A stretch of DNA of 21,394 bases from Candidatus Berkelbacteria bacterium (lineage in GTDB: Bacteria > Patescibacteriota > UBA1384 > 2-12-FULL-50-11): contig JANLIQ010000005.1 in NCBI GenBank assembly GCA_024654065.1, forward strand, positions 1 to 21,394. The letters are read 5' to 3'. Below are positions 1 to 7,504 of this stretch, piece after piece. A program made the position numbers and the translations under genes. Under the pieces are notes generated by a model. That model was not told the origin of the DNA, made no database searches, and worked only from the letters and a program-made list of their open reading frames with translations. Numbering within the stretch: the stretch's first letter is position 1; each line of letters opens with the position of its first letter.

Positions 1-39
1 TCCCCAAAAAATAGTTTTGCCAAAACTTCGTCCGCATTG

Positions 40-194
40 AAGCCCCACGCACTGCCCGAATACTTGGAGGGCAGAACCCCGAAAGAAAAACACCCTTTCC
101 TTTTTCAAGAAAAAATTCACCCCCGCCAAATCAGAAATGCAAGGAGTGTTTTTTCTTTCGGGGTTGCTGGCGTACTCGCCAGTGCGTGGGGCTT
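40..194. repeat. Long interrupted inverted repeat (hairpin-forming element, ~155 bp)
   Basis: Positions 40-54 are a perfect 15-bp inverted match to 180-194 (outer arm AAGCCCCACGCACTG). Inside, 75-85 (AACCCCGAAAG) is a perfect 11-bp inverted match to 155-165, continued by an A-run/T-run pairing (86-90 with 149-154) and a few further pairs. Between the arms lie small local hairpins: 54-57 with 69-72, and CTGGCG-TACT-CGCCAG at 167-182. The next 60 bp hold more: GTGGAGCG at 197-204 pairs with CGCTTCAC at 219-226 with one G-U pair, and GTGGAGCG recurs at 233-240. No gene is seen here. It could be a structured RNA, a terminator/attenuator of an upstream gene, or a small MITE-like element. I see no target-site duplication. 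Confidence 0.6.
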
Positions 195-264
195 TCGTGG
201 AGCGTACGCTTCAGTTTCGCTTCACCACGCACGTGGAGCGTGCGAAGTCATTACCTCACTTTGT

Positions 265-293
265 TTTGGAAATAGGTGCGAGTTTGGTACAAT
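265..293 (+). promoter_or_regulatory. Candidate sigma70-type promoter for the lytic transglycosylase/alaS pair
   Basis: TTGGAA at 265-270, a 17-bp spacer and TACAAT at 288-293 would start transcription near 300 and give a leader of about 75 nt before the ATG at 376. It lies just downstream of the inverted-repeat region. This is a consensus match by eye only. Confidence 0.4.
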
Positions 294-338
294 AGAGACA
301 CTCAAAGAAACTTCTGGAGTATTGACGGCTCCGCGCAG

Positions 339-368
339 TCGACAGTTCTAATACTTCTCTGTTACACT
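339..368 (+). promoter_or_regulatory. Candidate second promoter giving a leaderless transcript
   Basis: TCGACA at 339-344, an 18-bp spacer and TACACT at 363-368 place the expected transcription start at about 375, next to the ATG at 376. No Shine-Dalgarno sequence precedes that ATG, so a leaderless start is plausible. Each box is only a partial consensus match. Confidence 0.3.
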
Positions 369-375
369 TATCCAG

Positions 376-1104
376 ATGAGAGCGTGGGTAAAAGTACTGG
401 CATGGACAGGCGTCAGCCTGCTTGGGCTGGGCGTTCTTGTATTAGTAATTGGTCCGGCATTATTCGCAAGCGTTGCCTACCCATTGCCCCAAGAGTACCA
501 ACAAACAGTTTGTGACGAGGCCAAAAATTTTAGTGTTGAGCCAAAACTTCTAGCTGGTCTGATTTTTACCGAGAGTCGTTGGAATCCAACTGCCCAATCT
601 GGTGCCGGTGCACAAGGATTAACTCAATTCGTTTCCGGAACGGCTGTATCTGTAGCAAAGCATTTGGAAGTAAGCCCATTTCAGCCGAGCGATTTAAAAA
701 AGGATCCAAAAATGGCGATCAGATTTGGTGCTTATTACCTGGGCGATCTAGTCAATCGCCGTTACGGCGGCAACAAGATCAAGGCCTTAATCGCTTATAA
801 CGGTGGTGGTGGCGCAGTCATTGGTTACGAGCAAGGATATCCTTTCAAAGGGACGCTCGCTTATGCTAATAAGGTTATTGCTGTTGGTGATATGTACGAA
901 AAAATTTACGGTGATTGGTGCAGTCGGGAAGATCTGCCGGATTTGTCAGCCAAATCTCAGAACTCGACCGATTTACTGAAAACCATTAATATTGCTGATT
1001 TTTGGAAGAACCTCTTCTTTAATCGCGACATCCCAACCAATGATTCTCAGTCATCTGGCTCAGTTAACGTCGACTCCTTCTGGAAGAACTTACTTAGTAA
1101 TTGA
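376..1104 (+). CDS. Membrane-anchored lytic transglycosylase (SLT/goose-lysozyme-like domain)
   Basis: The 242-aa protein has one N-terminal membrane segment (about residues 8-32) followed by an SLT domain facing outward. SLT enzymes cleave the MurNAc-GlcNAc bond of peptidoglycan, forming 1,6-anhydro products. Visible family signatures are FTESRWNP with the presumed catalytic Glu at 66, GAGAQGLTQF at 76-85 and AYNGG at 140-144. After the domain comes a hydrophilic tail with a short repeated motif: IADFWKNLFFN (206-216) and VDSFWKNLLSN (232-242). This may be a docking peptide, which is inference. The ATG at 376 starts directly before the membrane segment, without a Shine-Dalgarno sequence. The stop codon overlaps the alaS start by 1 nt (TGATG), so the two are probably co-transcribed although functionally unrelated. 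Confidence 0.85.
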   Translation: MRAWVKVLAWTGVSLLGLGVLVLVIGPALFASVAYPLPQEYQQTVCDEAKNFSVEPKLLAGLIFTESRWNPTAQSGAGAQGLTQFVSGTAVSVAKHLEVSPFQPSDLKKDPKMAIRFGAYYLGDLVNRRYGGNKIKALIAYNGGGGAVIGYEQGYPFKGTLAYANKVIAVGDMYEKIYGDWCSREDLPDLSAKSQNSTDLLKTINIADFWKNLFFNRDIPTNDSQSSGSVNVDSFWKNLLSN

Positions 1105-2789
1105 TGCAACTGGACGAAGTCAGAAAAAACTTTATTGGCTATTTCACTGACCTTGGTTACGTACGACAAACCGAGTCCAGCTTAATACCTCGAAACGACC
1201 CATCAGTTCTCTTTACTACAGCCGGTATGCAGCAGTTTAAAGAGTTCTACTCCTCACCGCTCGACGCACCTGCCAAGTCAGTAGTCACAATCCAACCAGT
1301 ATTTCGTACTTCTGATATTGGAGAAGTTGGAGATGCAACTCATCTAACAATCTTTGAGATGCTAGGCAACTTCCGCTTCGGTGAGGAATCGAGCTTAAGA
1401 ATGAAGGAGACTGCTATCAAGGAAGCTTGGAATTTTGTTCATAAGAGACTGGGCGTTGTGAAAGAGAGGGTGTCGGCAACTGTTTTCAAGGGAGATAAGT
1501 TGACACCTGGTGACACTGAATCTGAAGGAATTTGGCAGATGCTAGGCATTGAAGTCAAACGAATGGGTCGTGACGATAACTTTTGGGGGCCAGCAGGCGA
1601 CGAGGGCCCTTGCGGTCCGTGTAGTGAGATATATATCGATGGTATCGAAGTTTGGAATTTAGTTTTTGCCCAGTACTATAAAAACACTGACGGTAAGTTT
1701 GAAAAATTACCTCAAGCAGGTTTAGATACCGGTAGCGGTTTAGAACGCTTGTCGGCTACATTGCAGAGTCACCGCAGCGTCTGGGCGATCGAACCGTTTG
1801 TAAGCTGGGTAGATATGGTTGACCCTACTCGCGAGTATGAAAGCAAAATTATTATTGATCATTTAAGGGCGATTCTATTCTTAGTCAGCGAAGGAATATT
1901 ACCAGCTAATAAGGGACGAGATTACGTTCTGCGTCGTCTGATTCGCAAGGTTGTTTTTCTAGAACGACGAGCAGCCATTAAAGCGGATTTATCAAAAGTC
2001 ATCACTGAAATTCACGCTTATTATGCACCGTCCTACACCCTTACCGATCCGGAGAAGGTTGTTAAAGTCTTTGAGGCGGAACAAGCTCAGTTTGAAAAAA
2101 ACTTGGCTCGGGCAATTGGACATCTTGATCGTTGGGTCGCCTCCCAAAGTGAACAGCCCTCTAGCGAAGAGATCACTAAATTGGCATTTTATCTGTTTGA
2201 GTCTTTTGGTTTTCCTAGAGAACTGCTCTTAGAACACCTTCGTGACCTAGGATGGGATTTTGATAACGAACTTTTTGCTAAATTATTTGCTGAACACCAA
2301 GAAACTTCCCGACAGGGTTCGGAAGGGTTATTTAAAGGTGGCCTGGCCGATCACGATGCGCAGACTATCAAACACCATACCGCCCATCATTTATTATTAG
2401 CCGCACTCCGTAAAGTTTTAGGTAACGGAGTAGTCCAAAAAGGATCTAACGTTACTAAGGAGCGTTTACGACTAGATTTTTCGTTCGACCGTAAGTTAAC
2501 TGACGACGAGCTAGATGAAGTTGATAGTATCGTTAACGATAAAATTAAAGCTAAATTACCGGTAGTAAAACAAGAAATGTCAAAAGATGAAGCTCTGAAA
2601 TCTGGGGCACTGGCAGAATTTGGTCAAAAATACGGAGATAAAGTTTCTGTTTACTCGATCGGAGATTTCTCTAAAGAGCTTTGTGGCGGTCCACATATAA
2701 AGAATACGGGTGAGCTGGGCAAATTTGAAATTCTCAAAGAAGAAACCTCATCTCAGGGGGTGCGACGAATAAAAGCCCGGGTTAGTTAG
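1104..2789 (+). CDS. alaS: Alanyl-tRNA synthetase, short form without the editing beta-barrel and C-Ala domains
   Basis: Charges tRNA-Ala with alanine in the cytoplasm. Class II AlaRS signatures are clear: LFTTAGMQQFK (near 38-47), the FEMLGNFRFG segment (near 85-94), GPCGPCSEIY (near 169-178), LDTGSGLERL (near 208-217) and the tRNA-recognition segment DYVLRRLIRK. The editing/SAD zinc-type residues are present as HHTAHH (about 424-429) and CGGPH (about 527-531). The usual ~100-residue beta-barrel insert before the HxxxH motif is missing: the chain passes from a GSEGLFKGGLADH segment straight to HHTAHH. The protein ends about 30 residues after CGGPH, so the C-terminal dimerisation/tRNA-elbow domain is absent (bacterial AlaRS is usually ~870 aa). 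This shortened plan is, to my knowledge, typical of CPR bacteria. I chose ATG 1104, overlapping the previous stop by 1 nt; TTG 1101 is a weaker alternative. Confidence 0.95.
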   Translation: MQLDEVRKNFIGYFTDLGYVRQTESSLIPRNDPSVLFTTAGMQQFKEFYSSPLDAPAKSVVTIQPVFRTSDIGEVGDATHLTIFEMLGNFRFGEESSLRMKETAIKEAWNFVHKRLGVVKERVSATVFKGDKLTPGDTESEGIWQMLGIEVKRMGRDDNFWGPAGDEGPCGPCSEIYIDGIEVWNLVFAQYYKNTDGKFEKLPQAGLDTGSGLERLSATLQSHRSVWAIEPFVSWVDMVDPTREYESKIIIDHLRAILFLVSEGILPANKGRDYVLRRLIRKVVFLERRAAIKADLSKVITEIHAYYAPSYTLTDPEKVVKVFEAEQAQFEKNLARAIGHLDRWVASQSEQPSSEEITKLAFYLFESFGFPRELLLEHLRDLGWDFDNELFAKLFAEHQETSRQGSEGLFKGGLADHDAQTIKHHTAHHLLLAALRKVLGNGVVQKGSNVTKERLRLDFSFDRKLTDDELDEVDSIVNDKIKAKLPVVKQEMSKDEALKSGALAEFGQKYGDKVSVYSIGDFSKELCGGPHIKNTGELGKFEILKEETSSQGVRRIKARVS

Positions 2790-2928
2790 TTTCCGGAATT
2801 TCCGGATTGGCTTTTTCGAGTTTCTCGGCTTCCTCAAGAGATTTTTCAAAATCGTCTTCAGCCTCACCAGCATTCATCGGCCGTTTATTTATTGCCTCTT
2901 CTTGTGGGATCGGTTCTCTTTCGCTCAT
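2782..2928 (-). CDS. Small acidic hypothetical protein (48 aa)
   Basis: This is an uninterrupted 48-aa frame starting MSEREPIPQEEAIN and ending NPEIPETN. It is strongly acidic, and the central part (GEAEDDFEKSLEEAEKLEKA) looks like an amphipathic helix. It runs tail-to-tail with alaS and overlaps its last 8 nt. I do not recognise the family. It is the last open frame of a minus-strand group that begins at 4436, about 60 nt beyond the end of the frameshifted gene at 2988-3175. No convincing ribosome binding site is visible before its ATG. The biased, low-complexity acidic composition is protein-like, but the ORF is short, so chance occurrence cannot be excluded. Confidence 0.45.
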   Translation of the reverse strand: MSEREPIPQEEAINKRPMNAGEAEDDFEKSLEEAEKLEKANPEIPETN

Positions 2929-2987
2929 AGCTATACTCTAGCGAAAATAATGACTTTGGGAAGCGTTGCGAGGCGAGCGGGCTAGCG

Positions 2988-3175
2988 CTATTCGATTAGC
3001 CCCATCTCGCGCAAGAATTGCTCCGGGTCATCAATTCCATTTTCGATCAGCATAGTGAATGCTAGCCCCATCGCTTTGTCAAAATCTGTGCATTCAGCTA
3101 GGGCTTCAAGAGAATCTTTGTCGAATAGTTCGCGACACGCTTCTGTTAGATTGGCGACGGTTGGTTAATCTCCAT
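2988..3175 (-). pseudogene. Frameshifted small gene (~62 aa if repaired), unknown function
   Basis: On the minus strand, a strong Shine-Dalgarno (GGGGAGG, 3182-3188) sits 6 nt before an ATG at 3175 inside the end of the 423-aa gene, in the +1 frame. It reads MEINQPSPI and then stops. In the other frame, directly after the TAA of the upstream gene, 58 codons are open to a TAG at 2988. They give a clearly protein-like, helical sequence (LTEACRELFDKDSLEALAE, then GIDDPEQFLREMGLIE) but have no ATG/GTG/TTG at their beginning. The span is 188 nt, one short of a multiple of three. A single lost base near the CCAACCGTC stretch (about 3155-3165) would restore a 62-aa protein with an ideal start. It could be a true frameshift mutation, an assembly error, programmed -1 frameshifting or readthrough of the TAA. 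The family is not recognised. Confidence 0.6.
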
Positions 3176-4436
3176 GCTCATCCTCCCCACCTTCGTCGTA
3201 GATAGTGGCGTACTGTCCAGACTCCTTGTCGTAGACAGCAATAACTGGGAAGTCTGTTCGTAACATTTCGTCTGCCAGGGCCTGTAAGTATTCTGGCGGC
3301 AAATCATCCCCCCTGACCCAAACAACTCCAGTATCTGTTAGTTGGGGGAGAATGGCTTTTTGAATGAGGAGTCGAAAGTCAGGCAGACTAGCTTCTTCAT
3401 TTAGTTGGCAATTTATCGATTGCCCGGTATTCTCGCCCTCGTCAAATGTTTCTATACTGACGCCTTGGAGGAAACGCTCGATTTGATCTTGAAGAATTTG
3501 GATCTCAGGCTGAATTGTTGACTTGACCCAATTTGCTTCCGCCCGAGCTTTTAGTACGTCTAGATTCTTTCGAAAAATCGGTAGCTTCTCGGGCTTTGTA
3601 TGTTTAACCTCGTTAGTGAGAATAATGAGTGAGTTATCACCATTGCTTTTGAAACCACAGTCAGCTTGAAACTGTGCAGCCATTACTGCTAGCTCGAGGC
3701 TAGCCGTCTCCCAACCCTCTTCCGGGACAGATTGCTTAATCAATCTCTGCCCGAGCTCTAGGTACGGGTCTAGAAAGCTAGCAACAAATCCATCTCGATT
3801 CAGTGCAAACCCGGCTTGCAACTCTCCAGTCTCTGGACGCAATCTCTCAATAGTGTCGGAGGCTTGTTGGCGTAGTCGAACCATGTCTGCCGACTCAATC
3901 AAGGGTTCGGCCAACTTTTCAGTTTCCAGCCGTGGGCGTCCGACCCAGGTGGTCTTGGACTCCGCCCAGCGACCGCTCAATACCTTGCTACCAGCGTCGG
4001 TTAGGGTTGCATCGGTCTGACTAAGACGGGCAATGGCTTCCGGTTCAAATCCGCAATCTTGCTCGAACCGAGCACTAATGACTATTAGATCAAATCGAGC
4101 CTGCTCTTGACCTTCCGGAGCAACTTTTTCAACAGTGGCTTGGCCGAGCTCCAGGTACGGGTTAAGATACCTTTCAACAAATGAGCTCCGAGGCATTACC
4201 GTTGTTTGACCTTCCTCTGTAATATGTGCTACCTCCGCTTTTAGTAGCGCGTTGATTGTGATGTACGCCTCGCTGCGTAATAACGCCATTTCTTCAGACT
4301 CGACTAGTCGTTCGACTCGCTCCTCGTCTTTTTCGCTGTCCGCCTCATTTACAGTCTCGCTAAGCGGTTCTTGCTCGTCAGTAGGTGGCGCTTTAAAGTT
4401 TATATCTTTGTCGTTTAGTCCGTTTTCTGGTTCCAT
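3165..4436 (-). CDS. Hypothetical acidic protein with a duplicated ~130-aa domain
   Basis: The 423-aa protein has no signal peptide or membrane segment, so it is probably cytoplasmic. I do not recognise the family. After an acidic, disordered-looking N-terminus (1-45), two related repeats follow. Repeat 1 (about 43-170) contains SFVERYLNPYLELGQ (85-99) and ARFEQDCGF (122-130). Repeat 2 (about 178-305) contains GFVASFLDPYLELGQ (216-230) and AQFQADCGF (254-262). Shared anchors are YLELGQ and DCGF at 131-132-residue spacing. Both repeats open with a similar helix (LVESEEMALLR and LIESADMVRLR). The C-terminal ~110 residues form a different domain with the strand WVRGDD and an AVYDKESGQYATIYDEG segment. 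It is transcribed divergently from the FtsA/PilM-like gene and overlaps the start of the small frameshifted gene downstream. The invariant Cys and acidic residues may be functional, but no activity can be assigned. Confidence 0.8.
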   Translation of the reverse strand: MEPENGLNDKDINFKAPPTDEQEPLSETVNEADSEKDEERVERLVESEEMALLRSEAYITINALLKAEVAHITEEGQTTVMPRSSFVERYLNPYLELGQATVEKVAPEGQEQARFDLIVISARFEQDCGFEPEAIARLSQTDATLTDAGSKVLSGRWAESKTTWVGRPRLETEKLAEPLIESADMVRLRQQASDTIERLRPETGELQAGFALNRDGFVASFLDPYLELGQRLIKQSVPEEGWETASLELAVMAAQFQADCGFKSNGDNSLIILTNEVKHTKPEKLPIFRKNLDVLKARAEANWVKSTIQPEIQILQDQIERFLQGVSIETFDEGENTGQSINCQLNEEASLPDFRLLIQKAILPQLTDTGVVWVRGDDLPPEYLQALADEMLRTDFPVIAVYDKESGQYATIYDEGGEDEHGD

Positions 4437-4503
4437 AGTTTGACCTTAAGCCGAATTTATTAATTGCGCCAGGGTGCCGATATCTGGTAGATTGGAATTA
4501 TCC

Positions 4504-5748
4504 ATGGGGCTGTTTGGGGGGCGCAAAAAACAGAACAATTGGGCGATAAGTCTCGACATCGGGACGGAGTTTGTGAAAGCCCTGGTTTTTGAGGTGATTG
4601 AAGGTGAGGGCCATATCCGAGGAGTTGGCCGAGCCAGACAGAGACTATCAGACATGCAGGGCGGTGGTATTACAGATATCCACGGAGTAGCGCAAAACTG
4701 TGAGAAAGCGATTGAACAGGCAGCGACCCAGGCCCAATTTTTACCAGATAAAGCGATTGTTGGTATAGCCGGAGAGCTCGTTAAGGGAGCAACAACAACT
4801 GTGAAAGTTACTCGTCAAAAACCTCAGACTCAGATCCAAGTCTCTGAGTTGCAGGATATTGTTAATCAAGTTCAAGCTCAGGCTTTTACTCAAGCTCGCA
4901 AGGAACTAGCGGAAGAAACTGGGTTGGAAGAGATAGATATTCAGTTAGTTAACGCTGCAATAGTTTCGGTTGTTATCGACGGCTATAAAGTTTCGAATCC
5001 GATGAGCTACCAAGGTAAGGAGCTTTCAGTGGGAGTCTACAATGCTTTTGCGCCGATTGTACAGTTTGGAGCACTGGAAACTGTTGTTCGGGAGTTAAAT
5101 CTGGAGTTACTGGCGATAGCCGCTGAGCCATATGCAGTTGCTCGTTGTTTAAATGAAGAATCTACAGACTTTGCGGCTACTTTTATCGATATCGGTGGCG
5201 GAACAACAGACATCGCCGTAGTCAGAAACGGTGGTGTCGACGGAACGAAAATGTTTGCCATTGGAGGTAGGGCTTTTACAAAACGAGTCGCGGCCGTACT
5301 AGGAGAGACCTTTCAAGCGGCCGAAGAGGCTAAGATTGCATATTCAAGCGGTAAGTTAGATAAAGAAAAAGCCGAGCTGGTTCGCCACGCTCTTAAAAAT
5401 GATACTCAGGTTTGGTTATCGGCATTACAAATTTCGTTGGAAGATTTTGGTGAGGGAGATCTGTTACCTTCAAAAATTTTACTCTGTGGAGGAGGCAGTA
5501 ATCTACCAGAGATTAAAGAAGTTTTGTCTGACAGGGAGTGGTCAAAAGACTTACCTTTTGCTCGGGCACCTGAGGTTCAATTCATAAAACCAAACGACGT
5601 AGCTAATATGGTTGATGAAACAAAAACCCTCCAAGATATATCACAAGTTACTCCGATGGCTTTAGGAAATGTTGCCTTAGACTTGATTGGCCAAACGAGT
5701 ATGCTAGAGACACTGATGAAAAAAGCCCTTTCCGGAGTGAAGCAATAA
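4504..5748 (+). CDS. FtsA/PilM-family actin-fold ATPase
   Basis: The 414-aa protein belongs to the actin-like ATPase superfamily, which includes FtsA (anchors FtsZ to the membrane) and PilM (inner-membrane platform of type IV pili). Visible nucleotide-binding motifs are the phosphate-1 loop LDIGTEFVKA (about 19-28), phosphate-2 FIDIGGGTTDIAVV and the adenosine loop ILLCGGGSNLPEI. The segment GGGITDIHGVAQ and the length (~414 aa) resemble FtsA more than the shorter ~350-aa PilM. However, no clear C-terminal membrane-targeting helix is seen, and the gene is followed 1 nt later by a bitopic surface protein, not by ftsZ. I therefore leave the choice open. I picked ATG 4504 (MGLFGG) because it fits the family N-terminus; GTG 4474 in the same frame would add 10 residues. 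Confidence 0.8.
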   Translation: MGLFGGRKKQNNWAISLDIGTEFVKALVFEVIEGEGHIRGVGRARQRLSDMQGGGITDIHGVAQNCEKAIEQAATQAQFLPDKAIVGIAGELVKGATTTVKVTRQKPQTQIQVSELQDIVNQVQAQAFTQARKELAEETGLEEIDIQLVNAAIVSVVIDGYKVSNPMSYQGKELSVGVYNAFAPIVQFGALETVVRELNLELLAIAAEPYAVARCLNEESTDFAATFIDIGGGTTDIAVVRNGGVDGTKMFAIGGRAFTKRVAAVLGETFQAAEEAKIAYSSGKLDKEKAELVRHALKNDTQVWLSALQISLEDFGEGDLLPSKILLCGGGSNLPEIKEVLSDREWSKDLPFARAPEVQFIKPNDVANMVDETKTLQDISQVTPMALGNVALDLIGQTSMLETLMKKALSGVKQ

Positions 5749-5749
5749 G

Positions 5750-7504
5750 ATGAAACCAATCTACTTAGAACCAGACGAAGAGATTACTTCTATTATTGAT
5801 CGACTCTCTAAAGTCGAAGGATCAAAGATTGCAGTTGTGGTGCCAAAAAATAGCACCATGTTTCAAAGTTTGGTTAATTTAAAGTTACTTGCTCGCCAGG
5901 CTCAAAAACTTGGTAAAGAAGTAGCGATTATTTCAAATAACAAAGTTGGCTCCCGTTTAGCTAAACAGGTGGGGTTAGAAACTTACGCTAGCTTAGGAAC
6001 ATTAGGTAACGCTCCGTCAGCTACTCCCCTAGCAAGTCCAGCACTACCATCCGAGCCTGCCGGAGCCGATGTCTTGCCTGATGGCACACCTGTACATCGT
6101 TACTCACCAGAGACGGGGCAATTAGCAACAAATGAAGAAACTCCGGCAGAAGAGAGCGGCTCTGACGAAACCAAGGAGCCCGAAGTTGCAGACAAACCAG
6201 AGCCTATCCAAGAAGTTCAGGCCAAAGACGAGGCTAAACAACCCAAGGTTATAGAAGAGCCAAAAGTTGCCGCTCCTGCACCAGTTCGGGACATGCCTGT
6301 TTCTTCAGCTCCCGTAGGTTTACCTCCTATAGTCTCGCGAGGAATCCAAACTCATCACGAATTTATCTTTCCTTGGAAATCAGCGATTGCTGCCATAACA
6401 ATGGTTCTAATAGCCGTAGTTATTACCTTTCTCTTTCTACCAAAGGCAACGGTGACGCTAACTTTTCCGGCAAAACTTTTAAGCGAAACTTCCACTCTTT
6501 CGGCTAAAACCGACACTAGCAGTGGAGAGGGAGTAATTACCGGTAACCTTATTACGGTAGAAAAAACGAGTACTAAAGAGATTACCGCTACCGGGAAAAA
6601 GGATGTTGGTACAAAAGCAACAGGTACCATTAGCGTGAAAAACTGCGAAGATACCAATAGCCACGTCTTAGCTGCTGGAACGAAGGCTACTTCTGGAGGC
6701 AAGGCTTTTATTACTGCCTCGACAGTTACTATTCCTGCTGGACAATTTAGCGGTGGGGGGACAGTTTGTAATTCTACGACGGTATCTGTGAGTATTAGCG
6801 CCCTTGATGCTGGCGAAACCTATAATCTGTCAAGCGCAACCTTTGCCCTCGCAGGATTAGCTAGCCGGATTTCTGGAACGGGTTCAACATCAGGAGGTAC
6901 CACTAAGCAGATTACTGTTCTATCACAAGATGATGTTAACAAGGCTTATACAGATATTAAAACCCAGCTACTCCAGGACGGAACTAGCGAGCTTAAGGGG
7001 AAGACTGGCTCCCAAACAGTACTCGATGAGGCTATAAAATCTACGGTTGTTGAGCAAAAAGTAGACAAAGAAGTTGGGGCCCAAGTTGATAAAGCCACCG
7101 CATCAATGACACTAGATCTCTACACGATAGCTTTCGATCAATCTGCCGTGGAGGCAGCCTCTAAAGATAAATTGACAGCTAAACTCGAAGCAAACCAAGA
7201 GCTGATAGTTCCGAGTGACAAAAAACCAACATTTGTTTTTAAAGAAATAACAGATGACAAGACAACTCTCAGTCTCGACGTCACCTCATCGGGATTTGCA
7301 GCGCCAACAATTGACAAAACCGTTGTTGCCTCACAAGTTAAAAATAAATCTGTTCCCAAAGCCGAAAGTTTTCTCAAAGATAAATACCAAACAAATGATG
7401 TTAAAGTTGAGATTATTCCAGGTTGGTGGTTAAAGCGCTTGCCGATTTTATCTCAAGCCATTACTATCGAATACGGCTTTGATGAAGCCACCCCCACCCC
7501 TTAA
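5750..7504 (+). CDS. Large bitopic membrane protein, baseplate J-like extracellular region
   Basis: The 584-aa protein has three parts. Residues 1-85 form a cytoplasmic Rossmann-like alpha/beta domain (KIAVVVPKNS and LGKEVAIISNN strands). Residues 86-205 are Pro/Glu/Ala-rich and probably disordered. A single membrane helix at about 211-231 leads into PKATVTLTF and an extracellular beta-rich region of ~350 residues. That region has the pattern KATGTISVKN, then a Thr/Ser-rich strand region, DAGETYNLSSATF and so on. It matches my memory of the 'baseplate J/gp47' proteins of Patescibacteria, where the name reflects a short similarity and not a phage origin. Two Cys residues (in KNCED and VCNS) could form a disulphide. 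The gene starts 1 nt after the FtsA/PilM-like gene and overlaps ruvX by 1 nt (TAATG). A role as membrane partner of the actin-like ATPase is inference. Confidence 0.7.
   Translation: MKPIYLEPDEEITSIIDRLSKVEGSKIAVVVPKNSTMFQSLVNLKLLARQAQKLGKEVAIISNNKVGSRLAKQVGLETYASLGTLGNAPSATPLASPALPSEPAGADVLPDGTPVHRYSPETGQLATNEETPAEESGSDETKEPEVADKPEPIQEVQAKDEAKQPKVIEEPKVAAPAPVRDMPVSSAPVGLPPIVSRGIQTHHEFIFPWKSAIAAITMVLIAVVITFLFLPKATVTLTFPAKLLSETSTLSAKTDTSSGEGVITGNLITVEKTSTKEITATGKKDVGTKATGTISVKNCEDTNSHVLAAGTKATSGGKAFITASTVTIPAGQFSGGGTVCNSTTVSVSISALDAGETYNLSSATFALAGLASRISGTGSTSGGTTKQITVLSQDDVNKAYTDIKTQLLQDGTSELKGKTGSQTVLDEAIKSTVVEQKVDKEVGAQVDKATASMTLDLYTIAFDQSAVEAASKDKLTAKLEANQELIVPSDKKPTFVFKEITDDKTTLSLDVTSSGFAAPTIDKTVVASQVKNKSVPKAESFLKDKYQTNDVKVEIIPGWWLKRLPILSQAITIEYGFDEATPTP

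Noticed and set aside
37..351. Open frame of 104 codons at the left end
   Set aside because: It runs through the long inverted repeat, so its openness follows from the repeat; the protein is not family-like and has no ribosome binding site.
6355..6702. Minus-strand frame of 115 codons inside the large membrane protein
   Set aside because: Mirror of a Thr/Val-rich coding stretch; no start signal and no family features.
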